DNA of 64,000 bases, taken from contig OZ234497.1 in NCBI GenBank assembly GCA_965153455.1, positions 682,001 through 746,000 on the forward strand, in the 5' to 3' direction. Below the pieces are notes generated by a model, which was given only the letters and a program-made list of their open reading frames with translations, did no database searches and was not told where the DNA came from. The position numbers and the translations under genes were made by a program. This DNA is from Sphagnum compactum (Eukaryota; Bryophyta; Sphagnopsida; Sphagnales). This document shows, one piece after another, positions 11,798 to 21,400 of the stretch (position 1 is the stretch's first letter; every line of letters starts with the position of its first letter).

Positions 11798-11858
11798 ACA
11801 TGGAGGCAGAAAGGAGAGAGGGAAGTTATGCCATTTGTTTTTAGACGGAACTTACGAA

Positions 11859-12900
11859 TTCTTATATATAAAGTGCGTTGTCTGTCTGTCCGTCGAGGTC
11901 CTGAAAGTCGAGGGCCTGTCCGTCCGTCGAATCCACAAATCATTCCTCCTAATTGGACGGAACTACAAATACATGATATCTCATCCTCATAACCACCCAT
12001 CCAGAACTCTGAGCTCATTGGACGGAACTAAAAACGTATAATATTTCATCCACATAATCACAGAACTGCCGGGTTTTCGTGCACAGAACTGCCGGGTTTC
12101 ACGAAAACCCGGAAAAGATGAGCCAGGCAGGTTTTTGGGTGGTTATTTTACTTTTACAATTTGGGATCTGAGTTTCAGGACCTCGAAGCACCATTTTAGG
12201 GTTAGGAGGTGTGTCTGTTGTGTCTGTTGTGCTGCGTGATGGGTGTGGGTTGTTGCAAGGTTTTTCGTGTGGGTTGCAAGGCCTTTCATGCCAACTTCTT
12301 TCTGGCCTCATGGCACACCACAAGTGAGCAACTGCCGGAAGACAGACGCACAGACAGACGTATGAAGACTTAACAATTGGGCGCTTCTTCTGATTGTTCT
12401 CATCTCTTTTCTTCAGCTTTCGTTTCTTTTCGAGTATTGGGTTTAGAAGGTCACATCTTCGAGGTTCAAGAAGATCACAACTGTTCTTGATGTCTTTCAG
12501 GACCCTAACGACGGGTTTTTCTCTCTGAGGACCTCGTTTCAGGTCCTCAACGACGGGTTTTCTTTCTGGGAACCTCGTTTCAGGTCCGTCTCGAGGTCTG
12601 GACCGGGTACTGAGAATCTCGATTCAGGTCCTTTATCGAGGATTCTGGTCACCTCGGTTCAGGTCCTCGAAGGTTTTGAGGACCTCGCTCGTTTCAGGAC
12701 CTCGTCTTGTTTTTCTTCTTCTTCTTGGCCATTCAGAACTCTGAGCTCATTGGACGGAACTAAAAACGTATAATATTTCATCCACATAATCACAGAACTG
12801 CCGGGTTTCAGGACCTCGACCAGACGGACGGACAGGCGGGTCCCGATCTGGGTTTCAGGACCTCGACGGACAGACAGACAACGCACTTCATATATAAGAT
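11859..12900. repeat. Segment with inverted Helitron 5' ends and internal direct repeats
   Basis: A plus-strand copy of the family 5' end begins near 11859 ('cttatatataaagtgcg') and its mirror image ends near 12900. About 50 bp pair on each side, including the 'gtctgtctgtccgtcgagg' run. Inside, about 70 bp around 12000-12080 recur at 12730-12805 ('cattggacggaactaaaaac' and onward). This looks like one element inserted into another or a head-to-head rearrangement. No gene is seen. Confidence 0.6.
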
Positions 12901-12904
12901 AGAC

Positions 12905-13183
12905 CCTTGTCTAATATCATGGCTGCCCACACGAGTTCCCTCTAAGGCTGGTTAGAAATCGGCCCACGGTAAGCAGCTTCGGGTAAGCGGGCCAACATTA
13001 GGTTATCCAAGAGAGAGAGTATAAACCCTGGAACAAAGGACCCCATCCTTCTTTCTTCATCCTCCATCTCCAGCTCCCTCTTGCAACGAGGGCTAATCTG
13101 TTTTTCCTTTGCTTACTGTGGCTCGGTTTCTTTTGTGGGACAAATTAGTTTGTAGTGGTAGTTTTTAGGAGGATTTTTCAATT
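12905..13183 (+). promoter_or_regulatory. Promoter and 5' leader of the divergent ubiquitin gene
   Basis: A TATAAA lies at 13020-13025, followed by a pyrimidine-rich leader. The leader is clearly homologous to that of the ubiquitin pseudogene at 59547 (shared 'ctccctcttgcaacgag' and 'gtgggacaaattagtttgta'). Retention of TATA and leader suggests that this locus was duplicated as DNA rather than by retrocopy. The transcription start is inferred. Confidence 0.5.
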
Positions 13184-13447
13184 ATGCAGATCTTCTTTAA
13201 GACCGAGAAGGAGTCGAATTCCTTCATGTCGCTTGAGGTGGAGAGCTCTGACACCATTGATGAGCTGAAACTCCAAATTTCTGCCAATATACACGTCCCT
13301 GTTGATCAAATAAGGGTGATTTACTGTGGCAGACAAATGTCGGACCGGTTGACTCTGGGGGACTACAATATTCAGAAAGATGCTCTAATTCACGTCTTTT
13401 CCAGACTCAGGGGAGGTATACAAATTTTCGTCAACACCTTATTATAA
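13184..13447 (+). CDS. Divergent ubiquitin-like protein with truncated second unit
   Basis: The 87-codon frame starts like ubiquitin (MQIF), keeps '[10 protein letters not shown]', 'DYNIQK' and the C-terminal RLRGG, and continues into 'IQIFVNTLL' before the stop. That tail is the first strand of a second ubiquitin unit, so the gene derives from polyubiquitin. The first unit is 78 residues instead of 76, with two extra residues in the beta1-beta2 turn. Residues equivalent to I44, K27 and K63 are kept, while K48 is R and the V70 position is F. A processing protease could in principle expose the GG end. No stop or frameshift interrupts it, unlike the two sister loci. Either a diverged ubiquitin-like modifier or a young pseudogene; I cannot decide. 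Confidence 0.65.
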   Translation: MQIFFKTEKESNSFMSLEVESSDTIDELKLQISANIHVPVDQIRVIYCGRQMSDRLTLGDYNIQKDALIHVFSRLRGGIQIFVNTLL

Positions 13448-13789
13448 TTTCCTTTCTAATACACTTGACGAACACTGCAGGATAGATAGGTCTTATTACG
13501 ATGTTACACAACGTCTAAGTCCTTTCTACTTGACTTCTTGGATTCAGGCTGTACTGGTCCTGCATTCCCATTCTAAGCTTGCTACCCGGGTGTAAGGAGC
13601 TTACAATGGAAATGCCAGAAATGTGTAGGATATGACGCATAGAGTGGGCATTCCTCAAACAAGGGCTTGCCACGAGGTGGGAACTAAAATTGGGGCCTCA
13701 ATTTGAGAAATGCTCAACTCGAAGGGCCTTACTTGGAATAAAAACCTAATTAGTTGAGATTTTGAAGACCACATCACACCAAAAAGCTG
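13448..13789. other. 3' flank shared with other ubiquitin loci
   Basis: Matches the inverted sequence at about 58920-59060 ('gctacccgggtgtaagg'), and part (13600-13745) reappears inverted at 40700-40815 ahead of DUF247 copy 3. No gene. It shows that the third DUF247 block is fused to debris from a ubiquitin locus. Confidence 0.65.
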
Positions 13790-14750
13790 GGCCTTTACAT
13801 TGCCTTGTACCGAAATATGCTAGGGTGTTAAATGCTACTGTTAAAGTGCAAAAACATTTGATGCCATGTAACATGCCATTTAACTACACTATGAAATGAT
13901 GGCTAGGTGGATATGTCACCAGACCAGACCCAGGGGAGGAGCCATCAGAGCAGAGTAATCCAATGCCAACTACTCAAAAGCCAAGTTGCTGCTGTATTTC
14001 ATAGCTATCATACTAGTTGAATGTGCCCTCTTAACAAAGGCAGACCAAGAGTGGACGTGGATCTATGGTGTGGTTCATGTGGACTTCACTTGACATTGTA
14101 GTTCAAACCAAGAGGTCAAGTTCGAGACAAGTGAGCTCAACTGGGCCTGCATATTGCTCATTTGCAATTGCGGTTGGAGATGGACCCAAGGAGGTGGTGT
14201 GGCAACTGAGTTGTAGTTCATGCTAAATCATCCACAATTGAGGTTGAACTCCCCCTAACCCTACAGATAGATTCCTTTTCATCTGTGACAGAATTCATTT
14301 TGCTTGGCACAAACCTCAAGAAGTGAACAAATTTGGGGTTTCACACTTTCAATTTTTAACGGCTCATAGTAATATTAGTAGTAGTGGCCTTAAGATTTCA
14401 GTATCGTATTTGTTATTAATAATTGGCACCATTTGCTGAAAGAATTATAATATTGAAGGAAATGTGGCATGGTAACCCCAATTTGAATATTTCAAATTGT
14501 TGTGGTGCAAGAAATCATGAAGTTCATTTGTGTAGAAGGACCAACCCCTAGGTGTGGGGAAGTCGGCTACAACCAATGTGTTTCTTGAGCTTGTGTTTTA
14601 TGAAGTTCTACAATGTCAAGCAGTCATCATGTTTATAAGTTGTCTCTGACTTGGTTTTCTAAGTTTTGCTTTCAATCTCTTTGATTCACATTGCTTTGCT
14701 TATATGTGTTGTTGGTGTTTGTGTTTTTGTTTAGTGCTACACTAAAGTGT
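13790..14750. repeat. Shared noncoding module, inverted copy next to ubiquitin
   Basis: Reverse complement of about 7815-8765, with the same landmarks in opposite order. It is closest in orientation to 54650-55640. Homology ends near 14750 inside 'gtgctacactaaa'. No coding frame. Confidence 0.75.
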
Positions 14751-15537
14751 CCTGGAACCATCTTTGGTTCTTATGTGAAAAGTCTGACGCTTGTATACAT
14801 TCATCCCTGCCACAGGTGTTTAGATTTCTATTTGTGAGTCATTATTGAGGAAAATGCTGTGTCTGGGTTGTGGAGGCTGGACCTCAAGCAGGGATGAGCA
14901 GAGACACATGATACCATAGCTCTAATGATATCAGGTGTGAGATAACATGCTCAAACCCTCATGCATATCATTTGTTTGAATCCATGCAATATCTCCTTCG
15001 TTCAATATTTGTTTGATTGGTTTCTTCATATGCAAGCTTTAGGATGCATTCTACATGCGCTCCAAAATAGATCCTTGACAGACTGCAAAATAAATAAGTG
15101 GTTTGGTCCAGAACCACTTATTAAGCTCCAGAACTTTGCAATGAATCTCACACAGACACTTCAATACTCACTCAAAACAAGAAACCATTTGCAGGAGGGG
15201 ATCTCATGATTTGGACAAAAAACACATTGCAAGCATCCAAATACAGAAGGAGAGGTACTACTGATGGGACTGATGATTGATTTTTTTATATTGCTCCAAT
15301 CTGCTGCAAAAAAGGCCATAGTAAAACCCATCCAAATGGGTAGAGACAACAATAATTGCCGTACCTGTGTTCCTCCAAGCTTCCTCAAAATCAAGCATTA
15401 TTGTCCCCACCCCCACACCCCCCACCTCACATTCATTTCTTATTTTCTCACGATTTCTCAAGCATTCTCACTCTTACAGAAAAACACCATAGCTATGGGC
15501 CTGTCTAGTCTGTCTGTCATGGATTGTGAAGGATGGG
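14751..15537. other. Unannotated interval
   Basis: Low-complexity-free intergenic sequence between the shared module and the stop codon of the dirigent gene. Bases nearest 15537 probably include its 3' UTR. The longer frames (for example 15264-15608, plus) overlap the antisense of the dirigent gene and show no family resemblance. Confidence 0.4.
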
Positions 15538-16284
15538 TTAAAGGGTCAAGTGAACTTTCCAGTGGAATACAAAATCAGGTGGATTTGGTGGAGAATTCTC
15601 CACTGTAACATAGCCTTTTGCACCATGGAAACGACCAGTTCCACCCACCACAATCAGCTCATAAGGGGAGACAACTCCACCTACATTTCCAGAGAATGTG
15701 AGAGATCCAGGACCATATTTAGAGTCTGCATTGAAGGTGATCCTGCTTGAGAGCTGAAGACCTTCTTTTGCTTCTTTATCAGTAACATGTCCATAGCCTC
15801 TCTCTCTTCCCAAAAGCTTACTCTCTCTGCTTCCAGCTTCTCGTACCTCATTGTCAAAAACACATATGGATCCAAATCCCAGCTTGGTCAGATCTCCATT
15901 GCCAGTTCCTGCTGCGAGCAGCAGAGTCCTTTCAGGTCCTCCTCGAATCTCATGCACATAAAACTCCAGTATTGTCTCTCTTGAGTTCTCAAATTTCTGC
16001 TCCAGAGCTTGGAATAACTCCTTCACTTCCAGTCCTATTCCTGCCATTACTGTCACTTTCCTTGCAGTTGAAGAAGCTCCCTGCTTTGTTGTTGTTGTCT
16101 TCTTCTTCTTCTGTGCTGATGAGCTTAACCTCTGAAGTGGGTGTGAAGTCCAGGGAATTGCTGTACCCAAGATCTCTTTCTGTGTGCAAGCTTTGCACTG
16201 GCTGCTGCTGCTTCCAAGTCTTGGGAATGCAGCAGCAAATATGGTTGTATGTGTTACAAGCCTTCCTGCCATGACATTCTCCAT
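15538..16284 (-). CDS. Dirigent / allene oxide cyclase-barrel protein, plastid-type N-terminus
   Basis: The 248-residue product has a C-terminal domain typical of the dirigent/AOC barrel superfamily. In order it shows 'ILEFYVHEIRGG', 'FGSICVFDNEVRE', 'SKLLGRERGYGHV', 'GPGSLTFSGNV' and 'ELIVVGGTGRFHGAKGYV'. The last is the family's strongest signature. Dirigent proteins steer stereoselective coupling of phenoxy radicals or related ring closures; AOC makes a jasmonate precursor in plastids. The motifs fit dirigent better than AOC. Residues 1 to about 80 are basic and Ser/Thr-rich, like a transit peptide, unlike secreted dirigents. I chose ATG 16284; the frame is open further upstream to a splice-acceptor-like TTGTTTGCAG near 16327, so a leader intron is likely. 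The gene is intact and single-copy here. Confidence 0.75.
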   Translation of the reverse strand: MENVMAGRLVTHTTIFAAAFPRLGSSSSQCKACTQKEILGTAIPWTSHPLQRLSSSAQKKKKTTTTKQGASSTARKVTVMAGIGLEVKELFQALEQKFENSRETILEFYVHEIRGGPERTLLLAAGTGNGDLTKLGFGSICVFDNEVREAGSRESKLLGRERGYGHVTDKEAKEGLQLSSRITFNADSKYGPGSLTFSGNVGGVVSPYELIVVGGTGRFHGAKGYVTVENSPPNPPDFVFHWKVHLTL

Positions 16285-16684
16285 TAGATTGGCTCTTAGT
16301 TGAAACCACCCCGAACAAGTCCAACCCCTGCAAACAAGACTCTCCAACCAACAACAGGGCGCCTAGAGATAGATTTCCTGGGAAATCCACAGCAAAAATC
16401 TGCAAGTGAAGTACTGAACTGGACCTCATCATCATCAAGAGACAGACATACTTGATGAACTCCATCTCATCATCATCAAGAGATATGCATGACATTGAGC
16501 AACAGAAACACAAAAAAGACAGACACACAAAAACAAAAGAGACAAAGTCCGCAACTCTTTCCTGAACTTCACAACATCTGCAACTTCTCAGCAAAACTGG
16601 AAGCATATGATGGGAAGCTAATCACCTTGAGCAACAACTGAGAGAGTGAAATCAACCAGAGCAGCTGCTGCAAAGCATCATCCC

Positions 16685-17085
16685 CTTCAAAGTTACTAAA
16701 CAGAATCCTTCAAGTTCAATGATACACTCCAAGTTCATAACAAAATCCTTCAAAGCCCACAACAGAATCCTTTGAAGTTCAAATCTGTAATACTTCAAAG
16801 TTCACAACAAATCCTTCAAAGATGAAAGCTATAATACTTCAAAGTTCAAAGCAATATACTTCAAAGCTCACAACAAAATCCTTCAAAGTTCAATGTAATA
16901 CTTCAAAGTTCACAAAAGAATCCTTCAAAGATCAAAGCTAGAATACTTCAAAGTTCACAACAAAATCCTTCAAAGCTCAAAGCTATAATACGTCGAAGTT
17001 CACAACAAATCCTTCAAAGCTCAAAGCTATAATACTTCAAAGTTCACAACAAAATCCTTCAAAGTTCAAGGCAATTTGCCAAAGT
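16685..17085. repeat. Tandem array of 'acttcaaagttcacaac' units upstream of the dirigent gene
   Basis: About ten imperfect units of 35-45 bp combine 'aatccttcaaag' with 'tataatacttcaaagttcac'. The array lies 400-800 bp upstream of the dirigent start on its promoter side. Bases 16285-16684 between them hold the probable leader exon and intron. No coding capacity. Confidence 0.85.
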
Positions 17086-17708
17086 TCAGATCAAGTACAT
17101 ACCGAAACAGAGAGTGAAGTGGGTGGGAGAGTACGATGGGGGCTAGGTGGTACACAAGAGACTTAAAAGTAAGGTCACAAGTTACAATTCACAATTGGGG
17201 TGATTTTTTTCCCTCTCTACCTTATTGGCCTTGCCTACCAAGGCATGGATATTGTGTTTGGATTCATTATAGAGTATAGTAGCTCTTTTGGGGGGTCTAG
17301 TTTTCACTAAGAAAGGTGCCTTTTTAAAAAGACATTTAAAAAGAGAATTGTGGAAATTATAATCTTTCATGGATATGGATGGTAATATTTTCAATGTCTT
17401 GGTGCCTTGAGGAGCGTATTTTCAAGAACTTGTTTCATATTTTAACATTGCTATAGCTTGTCATTTGTAACAATAGTTCTTTGAATGCATTCGAGCAACA
17501 AGGTCAAGGTTTGTGCATTTACCTCTGCCAAAGGTTTTGTCCCATGAAGAATGACAAGATCTCGAGTCAATGTCAAGTGATGGGGTTGGTGAGTGATGTA
17601 AGTTCGAAGTATGAAATACTTTTAACACGTCCTCATCTTGCTTCACAATGCAAATGATCTCTTCACTCTCTCCCACAAATACATCCCATTGATTCTCTTA
17701 TCACTAAC
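17086..17708. other. Unannotated interval
   Basis: No convincing gene. Contains the possible distal promoter of the dirigent gene and ends at the first of two short Helitrons. Short minus-strand frames (17182-17394, 17461-17676) resemble nothing I know. Confidence 0.4.
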
Positions 17709-18030
17709 GAGTGGTTGGTAACCCGTGGCTACGCCACTCCAGCCACCCCCAAGAAAAGGAGGGAGGACCCAAAAAAAACGAAAAAAAAAAGAAAAAAAGA
17801 AAAAGAAAAAAAAAAACACCTCCCTTTACTCCCCCGTCCGGTCCTTTCCCGCCCGTCCCCCCCTGCTGGCCCCCCCCTGCTGCCCCGCCCCACCCCTGCT
17901 AGCCCCCCCCCTGCTGCCGCTCAGTAAAAAGTAACTTAGGTAAATTAGGTAAAGGAAGGTAACTTCGAAAAGGTAAAAACGGACAGACAGACGGACGCAC
18001 ACCATGTTTGTAATTATACATAAGATTAGA
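17709..18030 (-). mobile_element. Non-autonomous Helitron, first of a tandem pair
   Basis: The left (3') end repeats the terminal hairpin of the large Helitron ('gtggctacgccactccagcc'), though the last four bases are degenerate. The right (5') end reads on the minus strand as A followed by TCTAATCTTATG, the canonical A/TC junction, at 18030. Inside are an A-rich run, a C-rich run and the GACAGACGGAC motif. The second copy is at 18061-18370. Confidence 0.7.
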
Positions 18031-18060
18031 TTCCTCTAAAAGAAACCCAAAATCCTTCCA

Positions 18061-18370
18061 TATAGTTGGTAACCCGTGGCTACGCCACTCCAGCCACCCC
18101 CAAGAAAAGGAGGGAGGACCCAAAAAAAACGAAAAAAAAAAAAAAACACCTCCCTTCACTCCCCCGTCCGGTCCTTTCCCGCCCGTCCCCCCCCCTGCTG
18201 GCCCCCCCCCCTCTGGCCTGCCCCACCCCTGCTAGCCCCCCCTGCTGCCGCTCAGTAACTTCTTAACTGCCGCTCAGTAAAAAGTAACTTAGGTAAATTA
18301 GGTAAAGGAAGGTAACTTCGAAAAGGTAAAAACGGACAGACGGACGGACAGACACCATGTTTGTAATTAT
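18061..18370 (-). mobile_element. Non-autonomous Helitron, second of a tandem pair
   Basis: Nearly identical to 17709-18018, with small indels in the A and C runs and one extra 'ccgctcagtaa' phrase. Its 5' end stops at 'gtaattat', exactly where the CTAG of the large Helitron begins. Hence the large element, or a rearrangement, trimmed its last dozen bases. Confidence 0.7.
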
Positions 18371-18441
18371 CTAGTGGGTAACCCGTGGCTACGCCACTCT
18401 AGCCACCCCGAACGCTCTATTAAGCTTTATTGTCTGCACGA

Positions 18442-21400
18442 TCATGTTACAACACCTCTGTGTAAACAACATTGCGAGTGTACACACCGGCAGCCATGAG
18501 CATCCTCCCACCCATCCGTAACCAACAGTTTCACGCCCTCAAGGCACCCAATGCGCGACATGGCCACATACAACTGGCCATGTGTAAATACAGGCTTGGG
18601 CAGAAAAATGCCGACCATCTTCAATGTCTGCCCTTGCGCCTTATTGATGGTCATGGCAAATGCAGGGCGCATAGGGAACTGCCGACGGCGCAAAGTGAAA
18701 GGCATTCGTTCAGTGTCTGAAGGTGTGATGCTTAACCGTGGAATGAACACTCGTTGGCCCTTTGCAGGACCTGTTGCCACCTCTGCTTCAATGACATGCT
18801 GCATGAGTTGAATGACAATGAGCCTAGTACCATTAGCCAGGCCGTTGGTCATGTTGCGTAATAATATGATGGGACAACCCTCCTGCAAATGCAGTTCATG
18901 GGGTGGTACGCCCGAAAAACTGAGTGTGTTCAAGAACTCAGTGGGATAAATGCCATGTTGCTCCCCATGCACCACAGAATCCGCACTGTAATACACGCGG
19001 TGCTGTGCGGGCGAGCCATCGTGCTTTGTGAATGCATATTTGTCATTGATGAGTTTATTGAGTGTATCCACATCTTCGTTCAAAGGTGTAAGAATTGCAC
19101 GCTCAATGATGTATGCAGATCTTGCAGCATACTCAACAATAGATGACAAAGCGCCATACACTTCTTCAATCAAATCTGCCACAGTAGGGCCATTGCAGCA
19201 CATGTCATGAGGAATAAGAATGGAGTCTTCACCAACAGAGGGATACACGCGCTCTGCGCCCTCCCCCACACGTTGCAAGTAATCAGTAAATGCCTGCAGC
19301 CGTGTGGCATCTGCCTGTGCATGCGCGCCACCCTGAGCCAGCAACCTCTGCACGCGCATGTTGGTGTGCAGCTTGAATACACGCACATGTTGCCATATGC
19401 TGGAACGGTTCAAAGCTGCACCGACAACATCTCCCCTGGTGCCGCAAGGCACAACAGGCAAAATTTGCCGAAAATCGCCGCCAAACACCACAACCAAGCC
19501 GCCAAAGGGCAGGAACTTGAATGTTGGGTTAATGACAGCCATGATGTCCTGCAAAGACCTGTTGACAGCCTCAAAAACATGCCTGTGCATCATGACAGCC
19601 TCATCCCACACAATGAGCGCAGCCGCTTGCAAAAGTGTTGCCAGCTCGGAGTCCCTACTGATGTAGCATGTGGACGTGATGTTGAGGCCTTGCACAGGGA
19701 TCTTGAAACGTGAGTGTGCAGTGCGTCCTCCGTCCAGCAGCAATGCAGCAATGCCAAACGATGCCACAGCAATAGCGACCCGACCCTGTGCGCGCACGGT
19801 GCTCAACAAGCAACTGTAGAGAAAGGTTTTGCCAGTGCCGCCAAGGCCATCGACAAAAAATGCACGGCGGTCGACAGCGGCCATGACATTGTCATAGACA
19901 GCCCGTTGCTCAGGGTTAAGTTGCGGCACGCGCTCATCTCGTATGGCTGCTTGCGTTGCCACATCATACCTGGCAATTTCGTCTGCCACCACAGCACTGG
20001 CAGGTTGGGCCGTAGGCGTCGACAAGCCAAATGCTGCCAAGCCTTGGCTGCTGTTGAGGTGTGCCAAGTGTAGCGCCAACTCCCGCAGCACCATGTCCCG
20101 GATGGCAGCATCGAGTTGCCGCGCTGGCTCGCCCTGCACGTTATAGGAGCACACACACGACATAGTGAGCATTGAGCGCCGCACAACATGCAAACCATGA
20201 CCATGCAAAACCGCAAGGCAGGCTGACATGCAAAGCCATACACGGGCAGAGCTGAGCACCAACCTGGCGTGCTTGATACAAAAAGTCTTCTGCCATGTCT
20301 TCCTTGAAGCGCTCCCACAAAGCTAATGGGTTTGCAACATCATTGAACACCAGCAAGGCAGCAAACAGTGCCCTGAGACATGAGGCACTGGCCATGTTTG
20401 CAGCCTCTTCCATGCACTGGGCCCACTCAGCATCGTCCTGTAGTAAACCACGCTGCAGACATGCTTCTTTGAAAGATGCGTGCTGCGTGGGATGTTGCAA
20501 GTGCCTGTTGGTGCATGCTAGGTCCTCAAAAGACGTAGCCCCAGGCACGTGATGTAGCAAAAGACGCAAGAAGTACCTCTCCCCCTCGGAGGGTTGCACA
20601 AAATACATACGGCCGACAGGCAGCAGACCTGGCGTCCGTGTGCGGAGTGCCCATTGCTTTTCCTTCTTTTTCCATGTGGCAATGCGTGGAAAGTCATGGT
20701 AAAGCGTGTTGAAAGCCAAGCGCAATGGTGCAGATGGATTGAGATGCTCCCGTGCTGTTTTGTTAAATGCAAACCATGCAGTCAAAGTTGTGTGAGGGTT
20801 CCGGTTAACTACGGCCGCAGCATTAGTGCCCTCTTGAAACAGGATGGTCTGACGCCCTTTCAAGTGCACAGCAAGCCGAACGACATTGGGGTGCTCCTTG
20901 TGCAGATCAAAGCCATACAGACGGTGGATGGCCTCAGAAGCCGACACATACCGACCGTCTTGGTAGATCTTGATCTCATCCCGCATGCATGGCTGAGCGG
21001 GCACAACGCCATCAGGTGCAGCAGCGTCCACCGGGCCAACGTCTACCTGTGCACGGTCGTGGCCCTTGTAGACGTACTTGTAGAGGTATTTGACAGCCGC
21101 GACAGAGGTGCAGACCTCCACGTTGATGTGGCAGTAGAAGAACAGGGACAGGTACGGGTTGTAGGGCACCACCCAACGGTTGTCAAAGGCAAACCCACCC
21201 CTGCAGCAATAGCAGCCAAACATCAATTGTTACGTGAGCGGTGCCACAGGTCAATAAACGCAAACATGGCAGCATAGTCGTGCATGTTGTCAGTCCAAAT
21301 GCATGGTCCTACTGCTAGCACACTTACCGTTCAAATGTGCGGCCATCATCCCGGCGGCGGTATGTTGGGTAGGAGCCAGTGGTGTCGGTGGTGTGCTCTG

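Larger units (their letters stand above)
9810..12903 (-). mobile_element. Helitron C carrying F-box/kelch gene pieces
   Basis: The minus-strand 3' end is textbook: GTGCCT and AGGCAC (9823-9828 and 9832-9837) form a hairpin, followed nine bases later by CTAG (9810-9813) and a T flank. The proposed 5' end is at 12903, read on the minus strand as TCTATCTTATATATG, matching the family 5' end seen at 18030 and 27679. Its 5' flank is G rather than A, so that boundary is less sure. The interior holds two exons of a kelch gene on the same strand. The element is absent from the equivalent place in copy 2. Confidence 0.65.

Noticed and set aside
15972-16606. Alternative frames overlapping the dirigent gene
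   Set aside because: None contains the barrel motifs; the 205-residue minus-strand frame is an out-of-frame reading across the leader.
17711-18266. Lys- and Pro-rich frames
   Set aside because: Artefacts of adjacent A-rich and C-rich runs in the two small Helitrons.
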